Assembly (NCBI GenBank): GCA_950295325.1
Contig: OX485804.1
Location: 11,470,001-11,534,000, forward strand
Direction: 5' to 3'
DNA: 64,000 bases
Source of the DNA: Polytrichum commune
Lineage: Eukaryota; Streptophyta; Polytrichopsida; Polytrichales; Polytrichaceae
Of this stretch, positions 22,677-35,290 are shown in pieces. The position numbers and the translations under genes are program-made. The notes under the pieces are model-generated. The model did no database searches and had not been told where the DNA came from. It saw only the letters and a list, made by a program, of their open reading frames with translations. Each line of letters begins with the position of its first letter. Within the stretch, counting starts at the first letter, position 1.

Positions 22677-25227
22677 AAGAAACTCATTTGATCATAAATA
22701 ATTCCAAGGTTCACATATCCAAATGTGCAGACAGCTAAGAGAATCCAACTTGATTTATGATAGACCTGGTAATTGCAGCGACAAACTTGTGCATCATAGT
22801 AATCACAACCAGTGATACATTGCACCACTTTCTTCATGTTCTGCATCATTACTTTTCCATGGTTAACCTCCTAACAACCTGTTAGGAAGAATGATGACAC
22901 TGTTTAATTTTGAGAATGGTTGTCACCAATTATTTTGACGAGCTGAACTACTAAGAAATTAGGTTTATAGGGACAAGAAAAAATTTCTTGACAAAAGTGT
23001 AGGACTTGAAAAACTCTTGCACACCCATAAGCATTTCATATTATTTTAAATTGACAAGGTAGAGATTGAACACTATGACCTCAAGTACCCCATCCTTTAG
23101 ATTTCTTGATTGTTTTCAAGATGCACAGTATCATACCCATAAACGATACATCCATGCCTTCAACTGATTACATGAATTGGTGTACTTCCATGGGTCCTAC
23201 AAACACAACCTTACTTAATACTCATACATGCGATCTCAACCTAATACCAAGTCATGATACCACTCAAAAGAGTGAAGACACATCCAAAGAGCATATTAAT
23301 TCAATAAATACACAACCTCACAACCTCTGTGTTGGACAATAATCGCCAAGAAAGAATGAAATTTTATGACTAGGATGCTACTCCAATGTTGTTCAAAATT
23401 GGTCTTGAAAACATTCCTCCCTTAATTAAAAACTTTTCCAAATTCCTTCAGATGAACAGAACTCAAAACTGTTTTGGTAGATTACCGTGCAAAGAGATGA
23501 GAATATTGGTTCTAAGTTCATTACTACACTGTAATTAACTGTGTTTTCCAAAAAATACAAAGAAAGCACATCTTACAGGACTCTCCTGATTGATGGACCA
23601 AAACGACCACGACACGGGAAAAATTAACATGTGATTCAAATCTGATGCCACTCAAAAGAGCAAAGACATGTAAGGCACAGGATGGCCTTCTACAACAATG
23701 CTATAATTGTTCGGCGAATTCAATTTACAAATCTTTTTCCATAATCGATCAAGGATGGTTACATCGTATCCTCTGCTCCTCACAACAACTTTTCTGACAT
23801 TTCCGGTACATCAATCTTCGTTGGGCTGCCTACTACCGAGCACACTGAAAGTAGAAAAAATCATCACATAAAGAAGTGTCAGAGGAGCACTCACCTTTCA
23901 ACCAAGACAAAACCTCGTCAAGAAACCGGGTCTCTTCTCAAGGCCGTCAAAAATTTAGTCCCAAATGCGTTTGGGATAAGCATTGCACAGGATTAATTTC
24001 CCACGCAGAGCATCACTCCCTCATTTCTGACCCAAGACAGAACCACCTTCAATTGAATGTAATGGAAACCTGCACAGGATTCTCCTGCATTATCCAGGCA
24101 ATAAACTCTTGATGAGAGCGACTATTCCAAGCAGTTCCCTCGAGAACTCACAAAGCGACAGGCTCAACACACCAATCTCAACGCGAAGATTGCTATGGAC
24201 AGCAAGCATATTAGGGACACCAACACCTGCAAGAAACCCCAGTTACTCTTTGAATGCGTAGTAGTAGTAGAACCCAGGCATATATAAAATGTCAAAAGTG
24301 GGCCAAAACTCCTCACCAAACCATGAGTCTTTTAGAGACTTCAAGGATAACTCTAACACTGAGCAAGTGTAAAGTTGAACTAACTATTCAATCAATTATT
24401 TGCTAAACACTTGAGTTAACATTGAAAAGATATTGAACCCTGAAGGGTATGTATCACAATTGACTTAACAATAGATGTTGTTTACCAACACTGACTCAAC
24501 ATTTGACGAAGGTCACTTGCATTCTGCACTCACACGTTGTCTTTCTAATGTGTTCTATATTCACACATGCCTTGCTCTTACCTTTGTTTTTTTTCCCATT
24601 TTGTAAACATCTATTGGTGCCATTTCAAATTCTGCATCATAATTCCCCTCCTTTGTTTAGGGTCTACCCTAGTCCTCTCCTCATTTGGTGGTTATTTTTG
24701 TGTCCTTTGTTTTGTCACTTGCACTCCCTCTAGGCAGGTCTACCGTCGACACCACATGCTCTTCCTCCACCATTGATGTCATGTGTAAATTAATGCCGCC
24801 ATCAACTTCAAGGGTGGAATGATCCTACACCTTTATCTTAAGGTCTTCTACCATTACAAATTGCGCGTCCTTGGACTTGCATGTCGCAACCCCTCAGGGG
24901 GGTCACCTGCCGAAAAGTAGAAACCACGTGAGAACAACTATAGGGTGTTTTTAATTCATTGGAAGGAAAATTTCTATAAACTTTGGATCTACCATAGCCT
25001 CCTTAAATTGCAAAACAAGTGATTATATATAATTTAGTGTAAGAGGAAAACCCCCACTTTAGGTTTGAGGTAGAAAGCAATTAGGGTGACAACAAATAAG
25101 GAGGATTAAAAAATAAAAATAAAATGAGTATATTCACATATAATACATGAATGAAAGAAATATTGAATGAATACTAATGGATGGGTCAAACTATGGATGA
25201 AGACTTAATATTGATTGGGGTTTAGAA
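22677..25227. other. Gene-free AT-rich stretch
   Basis: No gene or structured element that I can support. A GTAGTAGTAGTAG microsatellite lies near 24260. The short open frames show no domain. Confidence 0.5.
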
Positions 25228-25555
25228 TTAGGGTTTAGCCTTTGCACTTCCATGCCTCGCATTCCTTTCTTTGCTTAGCTTTACTTTATTTTGTTCTTTC
25301 TCTTGCTCTTAGCATTTCGCAAGTCACTCCGGAGTTGCATGATACTTATGTGGGTTGCACCGTGTGACATTCTCAAGCTCTAGCAACAAATATTCGACTC
25401 TACTATCAGCTTCCTCAACCCTCTCTTCAGCTTAAGGCGCCCAATCTTCGGCTTCGTCCGTTGCCTTCATGAATACTTCTAAACCATTGTGATAAAGGTT
25501 GCACTCCTTCTCCAAATGGATGCATTCTTGTGTTAGTCTTCCATCTTCGTTTATA
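25228..25555 (-). pseudogene. Relic of a coiled-coil protein, possibly retrotransposon gag
   Basis: One minus-strand frame reads through about 110 codons with only four internal stops and has a strong acidic/heptad character (e.g. RLTQECIHLEKEC, EERVEEADSRVEYLLLELEN). It resembles gag-like coiled coils of plant retroelements, but no diagnostic motif is present. A non-transposon coiled-coil relic is equally possible. Confidence 0.3.
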
Positions 25556-26161
25556 GTACTATGGTTGTCCTAGGGATTGCACAAATGCTCTATGGAGATT
25601 TGTATTTGTGGTTTGCTAAAAATTTAGTGGAATACATTTTTCTTTGTGTTTTTTAACACTTCAACTTTGCAATTGAACTTCTGGCTCGGTTTTCTTGGCG
25701 TGTGTTGTCTTTGTGCCACATTCATTGATTATGTTCTTGCTCATGTCATTGACCTCATTTCAATTGCATTGTTTGTGAATTTAACTTTTAGGTTACAAAT
25801 TCCTAAACCGACATTTAACTTAGATGCATGACATGCTCTAGTTATGATGTATACACTCTTCTTTCACCAATATATAACAACGTGAATTTACATTATGCCA
25901 CATTGGTGTTTTAAGTTTGCCTTCTTACAGAACGAATAAATAACAATTTTATAAGTAATTTACCAGCACTTGAAATAATATGGGTTTTCTTTTATAATTA
26001 CCTATAGGGTGCCGAATATTTGGTGAAGTAGATTTTTTTCTACTTAAAGGGTTCCCTAAAATCCAAATGAGGAGGTAAATAGCCCCCATAAAAATACCCT
26101 TTGTACGCACGTGGTTACATAACACAAGGGGGAGTGACCCCCCCCTCCCCCCGAGCACGAC
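25556..26161. other. Gene-free AT-rich stretch
   Basis: No gene, hairpin or repeat recognised. Confidence 0.5.
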
Positions 26162-26696
26162 CCTTGCTAACTCCTCTTATGTTATCTTCACCGTTTCGCA
26201 ACTCTAACAAATGTCACGAGCGCTAACCTTGCACATCCCATACACACGCATGCGTAGCTCCTCATACCAAACTCCAAGCTAAAAACTTGGTTACCAAACC
26301 CTCCCACACATGCATTCGGGACTCTCCCCTTCGTAGATAGCCAATGGTTAGGTGCGGACTTCCATACATATCCATCCAATCTAGAGTTTATCATTGCATT
26401 ACCGAAGCAACACTACAACTATCATGATCCTTGCTAGCTCCTTTTAACTTATCTTCACCGTTTCACAACTCTAGCAAGTGTCATGAGCGCTAACCCTGGA
26501 CATCCCACACACACGTATGGTTAGCTCCCCATACCAACCTCTAAGCTCATATGGTTATCAAACCCTCTTACACATGCATTCGGGACTCTTCCCTTAGTAG
26601 GTAGCCAATGATTAAGTGTGTATTTCCATTCACGGAAGTCCAATCTTGAGTTAACCATCGCACTGCCGGAGTAATACTACAACAACCCGAAGCATA
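26162..26696. repeat. Tandem duplication, period about 267 bp
   Basis: 26162-26428 and 26429-26696 align along their whole length (both begin CCTTGCTA and end ACTACAAC, sharing TATCTTCACCGTTTC and ACACATGCATTCGGGACTCT). Divergence of roughly 15-20% suggests an old duplication. No coding function seen. Confidence 0.8.
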
Positions 26697-28431
26697 CTTG
26701 GTAACTTCACCCCCACATTGGGTCAGCACCCATGGAGGCCATGTTGTTCTACAACGGGCAAGGTCAGTCGGCAGAGCCACCTCTCCACATATGCCTCAAG
26801 GACTTTGCACATGCCCCTACCCCATTGCCAAGTAACCTTTTGTATCTCCCCTAAGGGTTGGGGCCAAATAGACATTTCCTCTTAGCCACTATGGCTAGAA
26901 GCCCCCCAACAATTTCAAACCTCCAAAATTTTGTCGTTCGATCTCCCATTCTTTCGAGCAACCACTCCATCAACATCTACTCTTGGCGTAGATTCCAATA
27001 GAATCCTCACTTGCCCCCATTCAGTCAAGTATTGTTGGAGTTATGATTGTCCTACCCTTGGCGGTCTTGGGCGTCACTCCCGGGTCAATGTTGTCCCACC
27101 ACAACGCCCCTTGGAGTGTTGGGCGTTGTCCTTAGGCAACGCCCCACTCAAATTGTCATATCTCCTAGCTCACATCTCCGATTGGGGAGTTCTTGAGCGT
27201 TCTAGAATTTAGACATCATAAGCTATTCAATGCTTATGGCCTTACCCTTGTGACTCTTAATTTGCATGAGTGGAAGACGTTCTCAACGTTCAAGGCCCTT
27301 ACTCACATTAGGATCACTTGAGCCCTCTCACCTATGGCACCACAAGTCCCGGATGTCACTTCGGGGTCCCCCTTCTACCCATGGTGTTGCGGGCAGTCTT
27401 CATGGAGAGGTGCGTGGTATCCACCTCCACCAAATGGAGTCGATGCCCTTATCGATTATACTTGTAGTTGGTACACTAATTCTCAAGTTTCCATTCTCTC
27501 TCGGTGTGGCATTGTGTTTCCCTTGGGGTGCTACCCTCACAATGTATCTTCAAATTTGGCAAAGTCCCAAAGGTGTCATTCCTACGTGATCTGTTAGTGA
27601 CTTTGGAGATCTCTTCTATGGACCTAAACTACACTAGACCCACCTACTTTGAGACTCATTTGGGTTGCCCCTCTTTTTGGGCCTCCCAAGTTAGGCTCCA
27701 CTAGCCTAATTTTACCAACTTTTACTAGGTTGGACCTCAACGTTTCCACTAAGTTGTCTTGGTTGCAACTTCAAGATGGCTTTCCATAGTTAAGTCACAC
27801 CTCGGTCACATGGGAGTGATGCCAAGTCCTACCCGACTCCGTTCCCATTTTATTTTTTTCGAGACATGGGTTCATGACTCTCATGCGCCAACTCTCGTTA
27901 GCTCATGGGTTGCACTTTTATGAGCCCACGCCATCACCTTGTCCCCACGAGTGATCGGGGAGATTTTTGGGCATAATCAGTTGAGATCCTTGTGTTTGCA
28001 AGTGCAACCGGTTACATGCTGACATCCTCCGGTTTTCCTTTATCAAATTGGGGTATATTCTATAAATTCCTCTAAAATGATCGGTAATTTTCCTAAAGTC
28101 TCGAACTTCAACCGGTTATTTCTCAAACTCAACCGGTTTATCTGTAACTAACTGCCGGTTCTCCCCGATCATTGGTCCCCACCCAAACAAGTCAATGGCT
28201 AAGAGGTAATTTAGTTTTATCCAAGCCCCCCCCCCCCCCCCCCTCAACCATGATGCCCAATTACTTGGCCTACTCAACCTAGTTTGGCATGTCTATTCCC
28301 CCTTTTCCACTAACCAAACACAAGTACAAGCCTAGGACCTCATCTCATACTCTTCTTTTTGCATCACTAAAGTTGAACTTTATTGTCTCAAGTCAAAAAA
28401 AACAAGTACATGTTGTGGAGGGCATTCCCCA
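26697..28431. other. Decayed repeat DNA, including likely chromovirus LTR sequence
   Basis: No intact gene. 28100-28180 contains repeated AACCGGTT words and is similar over about 80 bp to 31632-31710. Just below the pol relic, minus-strand AGTGGGGAA (polypurine-like) precedes TGCCCTCCAC at 28424-28415, a plausible start of a 3' LTR. A C18 homopolymer lies at about 28227-28244. Confidence 0.4.
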
Positions 28432-28820
28432 CTAAAGGAGATCAATGTCCTCATCAATGTGCACACTTTTTTTATTGGAACCTCTAGCCCCAGTTTCTTC
28501 AATGTGCTTCACTGCTTCCTCGGCATTCACCATGTCTCTTGCCGCTACCCAAGTGGTTTCTTTCTCATGGAATCCTCACCACTTCACCAAGTACTCATTT
28601 CTTTTTCACTTGTGGTTCCTACACTTGAGGATGCCCTCCACCTCGTATTCCAAATGATCTCCTACAAGGTTCGGGGTGGCCTAATCCCTTGCTTGCGATC
28701 AAGCCACAAGGTGTCTTTCTTGAATGGCTTTAGTAATGAGACATGGAATGTTGGATGCACTTTGATCTCGGGTGATAATTCCAATTTATACACATCCTTG
28801 AACACTCGTTCAAGCGTTCC
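28432..28820 (-). pseudogene. Chromovirus (Ty3/gypsy) pol C-terminus with chromodomain, broken
   Basis: The minus strand reads LERVFKDVYKLEL, EIKVHPTFHVSLLKPF, IRPPRTL: the typical end of the integrase C-terminal region in plant chromoviruses. After a frameshift follow HLEYEVEGILKCRNHK and EYLVKW-stop-GFHEKETTWVAARDM, a chromodomain with the EYLVKW and TWV core. Two in-frame TGA codons lie where Arg is usual. The frame ends at 28432. Upstream pol is missing because the foldback element begins about 60 bp away. Chromodomains direct such elements to heterochromatin. Confidence 0.75.
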
Positions 28821-28884
28821 ACACCCTTGAACGGATTGCAAATTTGGACATGAACTTTGGAGTGAGACCTTCGCTCAATTACCT

Positions 28885-30035
28885 TCTAATACTGTTAATT
28901 ATACTTAATTACATTCGATCACACTTAATTAGTCTTGAACGTGTATGAATACTCTGTGATAGTGGAAGGTATTAACTAAAATATCATAATATTTAACATA
29001 CTAAAAATAAATCACTAATTTTAGTTCCATTCAAGAATGAAAAAGACCCTTTCAATGGTAAGTCACAAAAATTATAACCTCAATGCTAATGAGGGCTTTG
29101 TAATATTTTTGACTTCCAAGTAAATTACAAGCTTTATTGACGGTTTTACTTTGAAAATGAAATCCCAGTTGGTTTTTCTATTTAGTCAATGGAAGTGCAC
29201 ATCTATATTGGATTTTGGACCTTGAAAGTGAAGTACACTCAACATGGGGTTTGTGGATAAGTGGCCTTCAAAATTGCAAGGGCAATGGTTTTTTTGGGGT
29301 TAGGCGGGGCGGGCACAAGTTTTTTGTCGGGTCTAGAAATCTCAATTTTTCTTGGGGTTGCCCCAGCTTGTACCTACCTCCCCCGAAAGGCTAATAGGGG
29401 GAGGTTTAATGTCCCTTCAAGTCACCTCCTTTATTGGCCATAGAGCATCCATAGAGGATAGGGTGGGACCTCCGCAAGGTCGGCACCAATAGATATAGGG
29501 GGGACAATAAAGTCCCCCCCCCCCCATGAACTTATAGGGGGGGGGGGGGGGATAGATTTGGGCAGGGGCAACCACCTATCCAGAAAATCCAGATTTGCTA
29601 GACCCAACCAAAAATTGTTGCCCGTACGCCTGACTTCGAAGGCCACTTATCCACAAATCCCATATTGAGTGCACTTCACCTTCAAGTTCCAAAATCCAAT
29701 ATATATGTTCACTTCCATTGAATAAATAAGCAATTGACTAGGATTTTATTTTTCAAAGTGAAACCGTCAATAAAGCATGTAAATAACTTGGAAGTAAAAA
29801 ATATTATAAAACCCTCATTAGCACTGAGGTTATGATTTTTGTGACTTACCATTGCAAGGGTCTTTGTCATTCTAAAATGGAACCAAAATCAATGATTTAT
29901 TTTTAGTATGTTAAATATTATGATATTTTAGTTAATACCTTCTACTTTCACAAAGTTTTCATATGCATTTAAACTAATTAAGTGTGATTTAATGTAATTA
30001 AATGTAATTAATCCTAATTAAGCCATATTAAATCA
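28885..30035. repeat. Large inverted repeat (foldback element), arms about 400-500 bp
   Basis: Left arm 28885-29280 and right arm 29632-30035 are inverted copies, e.g. left GAAGGTATTAACTAAAATAT against right ATATTTTAGTTAATACCTTC. Weaker inverted similarity continues inward (left GGGCAATGGTTTTTTTGGGG, right CCAACCAAAAATTGTTGCCC). The centre holds a C tract (about 29513-29526) facing a G tract (29537-29551). No coding capacity. It could be a foldback transposon or an inverted duplication at a break; a transcript would form a hairpin over 1 kb long. Confidence 0.85.
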
Positions 30036-31746
30036 GAAAGCATGCTTACCAAATCAATTAAGCCTAATCAATGATAAAATGTACTTACCGGAAATAATCA
30101 GAATTTAATTTACCGGTAATTAATTGATATACTTGGAATGATATGTGGTAGCATACATGGCAAGACCCTTGGCACTTTCAAAATAAAAATGAAATTGATT
30201 TTCTTTATTTTCTTTATTTTTTTCACACAAGGTGTCCTAAACTCTATAACAATTGAGAGTATGCAAAGATGTCACCCACTAAGTCCGCATGGGTCCAAGG
30301 AGTAGCACTCTTGAAGGTTGGGCAAGCATCATTTTCTATCGGACCATGTCCCTTCTCATCAAACTAAACGGTCTACATGCCAACATAGGGGTGGACATTT
30401 TTTTTATGTGGGTACTTGAGGTAGGTAACGGCACTTTTACACACAAATCTGAAGGCCCATTTCCATTGCAATCTAAGAGTTCTCATTGGTCCAAAGGGCG
30501 GAGACCGTCCAAGTACACTTCATACACGAAGGGGAAGGCCTAAAGGACCAAGGAAGATTTCATGGATGAAAAGTCTACATGGAGTCCTACATGGCGGACT
30601 TTGGATAAGGTTTCATGGTCTTCCGGAAATTTCGTTAGGCCCACCTCCAAGAGGTGGGCCTGACGCAAATTTCGGGAGACCACGATTTTTTTTGAATATT
30701 TTTCCAGCATGACATATTTTAGGACATATTATAGAGCAAATTCCTCAACATATTCAAGGATAGATTCCACGACAGACAAACACCACCAAGTAATTCTCTC
30801 AAATTGATAGAGTTTGAGACATATTATGTTAAACCAAATCCTCCCCTCTTTTTCCTCCAACAAAATATGCAATGATCCCGCAACGTGGTCCATTCTCACT
30901 TCACACTATGCTTAAGAGCCCGTGACTACCTAAAATGGCTTTCCCAACACCCATGGTACGGCCTTTGGATGAGAGTCAAGGGTCCTCACCATCACAAGGT
31001 CACGGCTCTTGGCTCATGTGTAAAGTGGCCCTAACTTCAATCCATAAGGTTGGAAGTCCCTAAGAGCATCTCCACTAGAGTACACAAACGCCAATCATAA
31101 TTTATATTATTATATGTATTTCGGAAGGCCACCAACTTGGGAGGGTCTGCTCATCATGAGTCAATAGTTGGGCATGCCCATGCTATAATGAGAGCTTCAC
31201 TACTAGTATGTTGCCACCTAGTTTTTGACATAGGATAAAGTAATGAAAAATAGTATATGCTATTAAATAAGTTCTTTGGAGGGTCGGGGAGACACGTTGT
31301 ATAGGCCATTTATGGCGGAGGTTTGCAACATTACAAATTTAGTGTAGGGCCGCCATTGGTGGGCCTTGATGTTTGGCAATACATGTACCCAAATGCTCGG
31401 AATGCCGCTTTTCGGCCGGGGATTCGTGGCACTCAAGTATTCTCATTAGTGAGAACTCATCCATCTTTGCGGATGAGCTAAACAATTTTAGACATTACCT
31501 TACGTCGCCGGCTCCTTGTCCCAAGGGTTCCGCTAATACCAACTTTTAGTAGTTCCAAAATAATCCAAGCCTAATCTAATACTTAAGGCGATAATACAAA
31601 GGAGTTAGAAATAAAAAGCAATGCCTCATATGGACTCTAACTCTAACTTGTTATTTCTTAAACTTAACCGGTTTTTTTAAACTAGTGGTTAGTTTACCCC
31701 ATTCATTGACTAGATGTGAATTTTTTTGGAGTTTTTGTACAGAATT
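30036..31746. other. Gene-free repeat DNA
   Basis: No gene. It contains one copy of a dispersed repeat (about 30530-30990) with a strong hairpin (30618-30685), and LTR-like sequence at 31632-31710 similar to 28100-28180. Confidence 0.45.
30530..30990. repeat. Dispersed hairpin-bearing repeat, copy 1
   Basis: Shares TTTCATGGTCT, a GCCCACCTC hairpin stem and a CCTTTGGATG...GTCCTCAC end with 62068-62420. Hairpin: arm TGGTCTTCCGGAAATTTCG...AGGCCCACCTC pairs with GAGGTGGGCCT...GCAAATTTCGGGAGACCA around a 3-nt loop. Family unknown. Confidence 0.55.
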
Positions 31747-33086
31747 ATGGAAAATATTCCAATTATTCAAAATGCAATAACCACTGAAATTCGCATGGTT
31801 CTTAATACCGAACCAATTCCCCCAACAATAGTGGACATTATCCTTTCGGAATGTACCATTACAACTTCAGTGCAAGGTCATTTGCAAGGTAATTTTTCAA
31901 CCATCTTTGTCACTTATTGAATGACAAAGATGGTTTTTTTTGTATTTTTTCATTTTTTAATACTCTATCCCATTCATTATTTTCTGCAATCCAAGGAATT
32001 GGAAATTTGCGATACCTTATCCTAAACTTTGTTTCTTTTGTAGATGTTTCACCCACCCATTTGAGTTTGGCTTCATCGTCGTCCCTTATTGAGGCAACGA
32101 GAGAGAATAATACAATGAATGAAGAGGTAGAAGAGGATTTCAATCCTATGGATGACGACGAAGTCTCTGAAGGCTTACCTCATTTGCGTGAAAGTAAGCT
32201 CCCCGCTGACGGGATCGCTCAAATGGATGTGCATTGGGTTATTCGAGGAGAAGGCGCCCGCAAGAAATTCTATTGTCTTTGGGTGGAGTGTAAAAGAAAT
32301 TACGTAAGGAAATAAAAAATAAAAAACATTTAATAAATGATCATTATTTTATTGATGCTGAAGGCGGTGGCAAATAAGGTAGACCACGAATGGCGGGCCC
32401 TACGATGACACATACAACTACGGTAAAGGAGAATCGAAAGAACAATCTTCGCGCTTTGTCCAATCTAGTTGTGCGACTGAAACGGCAAGACGCAAAGGCA
32501 AAGTCGAGGTGGGCTATCGCCGCCGCGTGATAGTGGGACAATATGCTTCGCGACGCGGCTGAAAATCCTTTACCAGAGGAATTACTCCCTCTTGCATTGT
32601 TTTTTAAACGGTTAGTAAAAGATAATTTTGGCTTTGCAGCGTGGGTGATGTTATTTTGATCCAGCCACGTGAACGGCGTTCAAGCGAAACAAACCAATTC
32701 GTAACCGAATAGCTAAGTCGAGGTTGCTATACATGTCTGCGCTTGCACCCGCATTTACTCGCGAACGGTACGAAATGAAAGAATCCACAAATATCCGCGA
32801 TTTTATTTTTCGTAAACTGGCAGAGTATAATACCATAGCGCATGTTCACAAAAAAATGGAGTTTTTTCAAAACTTTGAGGCTTTCCTTGACCAATATGTC
32901 AAGTTGAGAGCATGTCTTTGCGCATATTTTTCGAGCATTCGTGAACTCAAAGCCGAGCAAGGAATGACATTGGCTCCGGAATCACAATCCCGACCAAGCG
33001 ATGATGACATTGATTGGAGGGCGCCAAGTCCTAAGAATAGCGACGAAGCAGACTCGGTAGACGAAGATGATGAAGAAAATGAATAA
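31747..33086 (+). CDS. Unrecognised acidic protein, probable transposon-associated gene
   Basis: Exon 1 (ATG 31747 to 31888, CAAG|GTAATT), intron 31889-32043, exon 2 (32044-32303, ending at GTAAGG) join in phase 1 to give MENIPIIQNAITTEIR... followed by an acidic segment (EEVEEDFNPMDDDEVSEG) and a short block MDVHWVIRGEGARKKFYCLW. A last exon, open from about 32673 to the stop at 33086, encodes a helical, aromatic-rich segment (FIFRKLAEYNTIAHVHKKME) and a very acidic C-terminus (DSVDEDDEENE). The acceptor of this last exon is uncertain: TTTGCAG at 32639 does not give an open frame, so another exon or a defect lies between. I recognise no domain. It converges on the MULE transposase relic at 33913-35290, the same layout as the two genes of MuDR, which is suggestive only. 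Confidence 0.4.
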
Positions 33087-33912
33087 AAATAAGAAGATAT
33101 AGCACTTCAAATTTAGTGATGATAGTATATTTTGTTGTACATTTTTCATATATATATATAAATATATAAATATTTATATGTTTAAATATTTGATAAATAT
33201 ATAGATAAAATATTATGAAAAATAATCTTATGCATTAGAGTGTAATGTAGGCTATAATAATGTAACATGTATTTATTGAATATATATATTTAAATGCAAA
33301 ATACCGATATCTTATCCATAATGATTATTTTTTGCACTTTCAAAGATACACATATGGATATGGTATCGTATACAATAATCTTATGGTTTAGGTTGTAAGA
33401 TAGACTATAATCAGAGGGTAATCATATTCTGAGTATGCCTTATCATTTTTTCTTTCATATTATCTTTAAAATATAAAATAACAATATATTATTCATAATG
33501 ATTATCTTTTGCATTTTCAAGAATAAACATATGAATAAGATATAGTCAGAAAATAATCATTTTTTTAGTATACCTTATTTTTGTTGTTTTTGATATTATC
33601 TTTAAAGTGTAAAACACCAATATCCTATCTATAATTGTTATCACTTTGCATTTACAAAGATAAATATATAGATAAGAGATCCTATAATTGAATAAGATAT
33701 ATGGGAAAAAAAATATTTATTATATATGATGGTAAATAGATTCATCTACAATAATATGTAAAGAGATTAAACATCCTAAAGCAAGACAATTATCCTAGAT
33801 ATACCGAGATATTGACAATCAATCTAACTAAGTATTCAATTGGCGAGGTCTTTTCAAAAACATTTTTTCATACTACCCTTGTTTTTTACGGATTGAATTA
33901 CTCATACCCCTA
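33087..33912. other. Very AT-rich spacer between convergent genes
   Basis: Repeated variants of a motif around CAAAGATA(C/A)ATAT and GATTATTTTTTGCA recur near 33320, 33500 and 33640, suggesting a degenerate tandem repeat of about 150 bp. No gene. Confidence 0.5.
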
Positions 33913-35290
33913 TCAAATGTAGCAAATTGGATTTCTGGATACAATGTGCCTTGGTAATCCGCGGGACACAACTCCGACATCCGATTCAATAACGCACGAA
34001 ATTCGGAAGTAGCGTGCTTTGCTATGCGTAATTCGTTTTATTCTATCAATTTTTAAAAAAATGTAATATTTTGCGTGCTCTTTTATCATTTTTGTATGAA
34101 GAATATCTTTATCTACTTCAATTGTGTCATCATTTTGTGAAAGCTCTACCCCAATCTCCAAATCATCTACATTTGGTGCCACATCGGAACATGTATCATT
34201 CAAATCAATAATGACATCGTCATCCAATCTATCTTTGTCACGAAATCCTCTCTCCGACTTAAACATCTCATCTAATCCTCCACGAGCCGTTCCGTAGTAT
34301 GTACCACAATAATCAACTATATAATCTTGGTCCACATTCGTTGTTTTCAATATTATTGCGGCTTGATGTTTGCAAAAAATTCCTCGGATTGCATACTCAC
34401 AATCACAATACGCATAATCACGATGTGGATATGTAAGATAATACCAATTCTCCGGATATGTAACGCTTCGACACATCCAATGTTTGCGTTCATTTGTTGG
34501 TTCAAGAATCCAATCCTCGTCGATGGAGTAAGAGAAATTGACATTTTGTCAAACTTTAAGCGTCATGATGTCATTCTTGATCAATCCCGCTCTCTTCATT
34601 GCCAAACGATATATAATGATTATGAATTATAATTGTTAACATTGTGATAAGCCAATCGAGCCGCCGACCTCGCAATCCCTTGTTGGTAAAACCTAACAAT
34701 CTTTTCATTATGCCATGATAAGTTTCTATGGATGAATTTGTCTCTTGTCCCACATGAGGAATTCTTCTTATTCATTTTGTCCACATACATGCACATCACA
34801 TTATTATAGTCACGATCTTAACAATACCTTATCCAATATTAATATTCATGAAACTTTAAATTTATAATATTTTATCATTCTAAGTTATCTTAGTGTAAAA
34901 TGTTGATACTTACCATAACCACCATATTATCCCTCAAAATATATTTGAAACATGTCAATGTTGTGTAGGTCACTTTTCAATTCGTAAGCTATTCGTTGTG
35001 CTTTCCGATAATCCATCGATGATATAATCCGAGCTCTCCGATAGTCTTTTGCCATATCAAATATAAATGTTGCATTTATTCTTACTCGTTCAATGAATAT
35101 ATTTTCAGTTTCTCTCCATCTTATGTCCATATACATCAACTCCCGCAATCCATAGTAAATCCAATCTCGAGATTCTTCATCTGATCTCGTCTACGCTAAA
35201 GCATTTGTTTTCCAACACTCCAATACATGCCATTGACATAAATATATGAGACCTCCTCTCCAAATATGCGTCTACATACAAAATAAAACA
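33913..35290 (-). pseudogene. Mutator-like (MULE) transposase, C-terminal half, decayed
   Basis: On the minus strand from about 35265: IYLCQWHVLECWK, the C-x-x-H motif of MULE transposases between the second D and the E, then RDWIYYGLRELMYMD. Further on comes NSSIETYHGIMKRLLG...GRRLDWLI (34753-34571) and finally a SWIM zinc finger CDCEYAIRGIFCKH (C-x-C-x(8)-C-x-H) near 34410. The pieces lie in different frames and include stops, some perhaps at introns; the first two catalytic Asp motifs are missing. SWIM fingers are typical of MULEs and of the FAR1/FHY3 family derived from them. Confidence 0.75.

Noticed and set aside
32344-32541. Minus-strand open frame inside the acidic gene
   Set aside because: It overlaps the presumed intron and has no recognisable domain.
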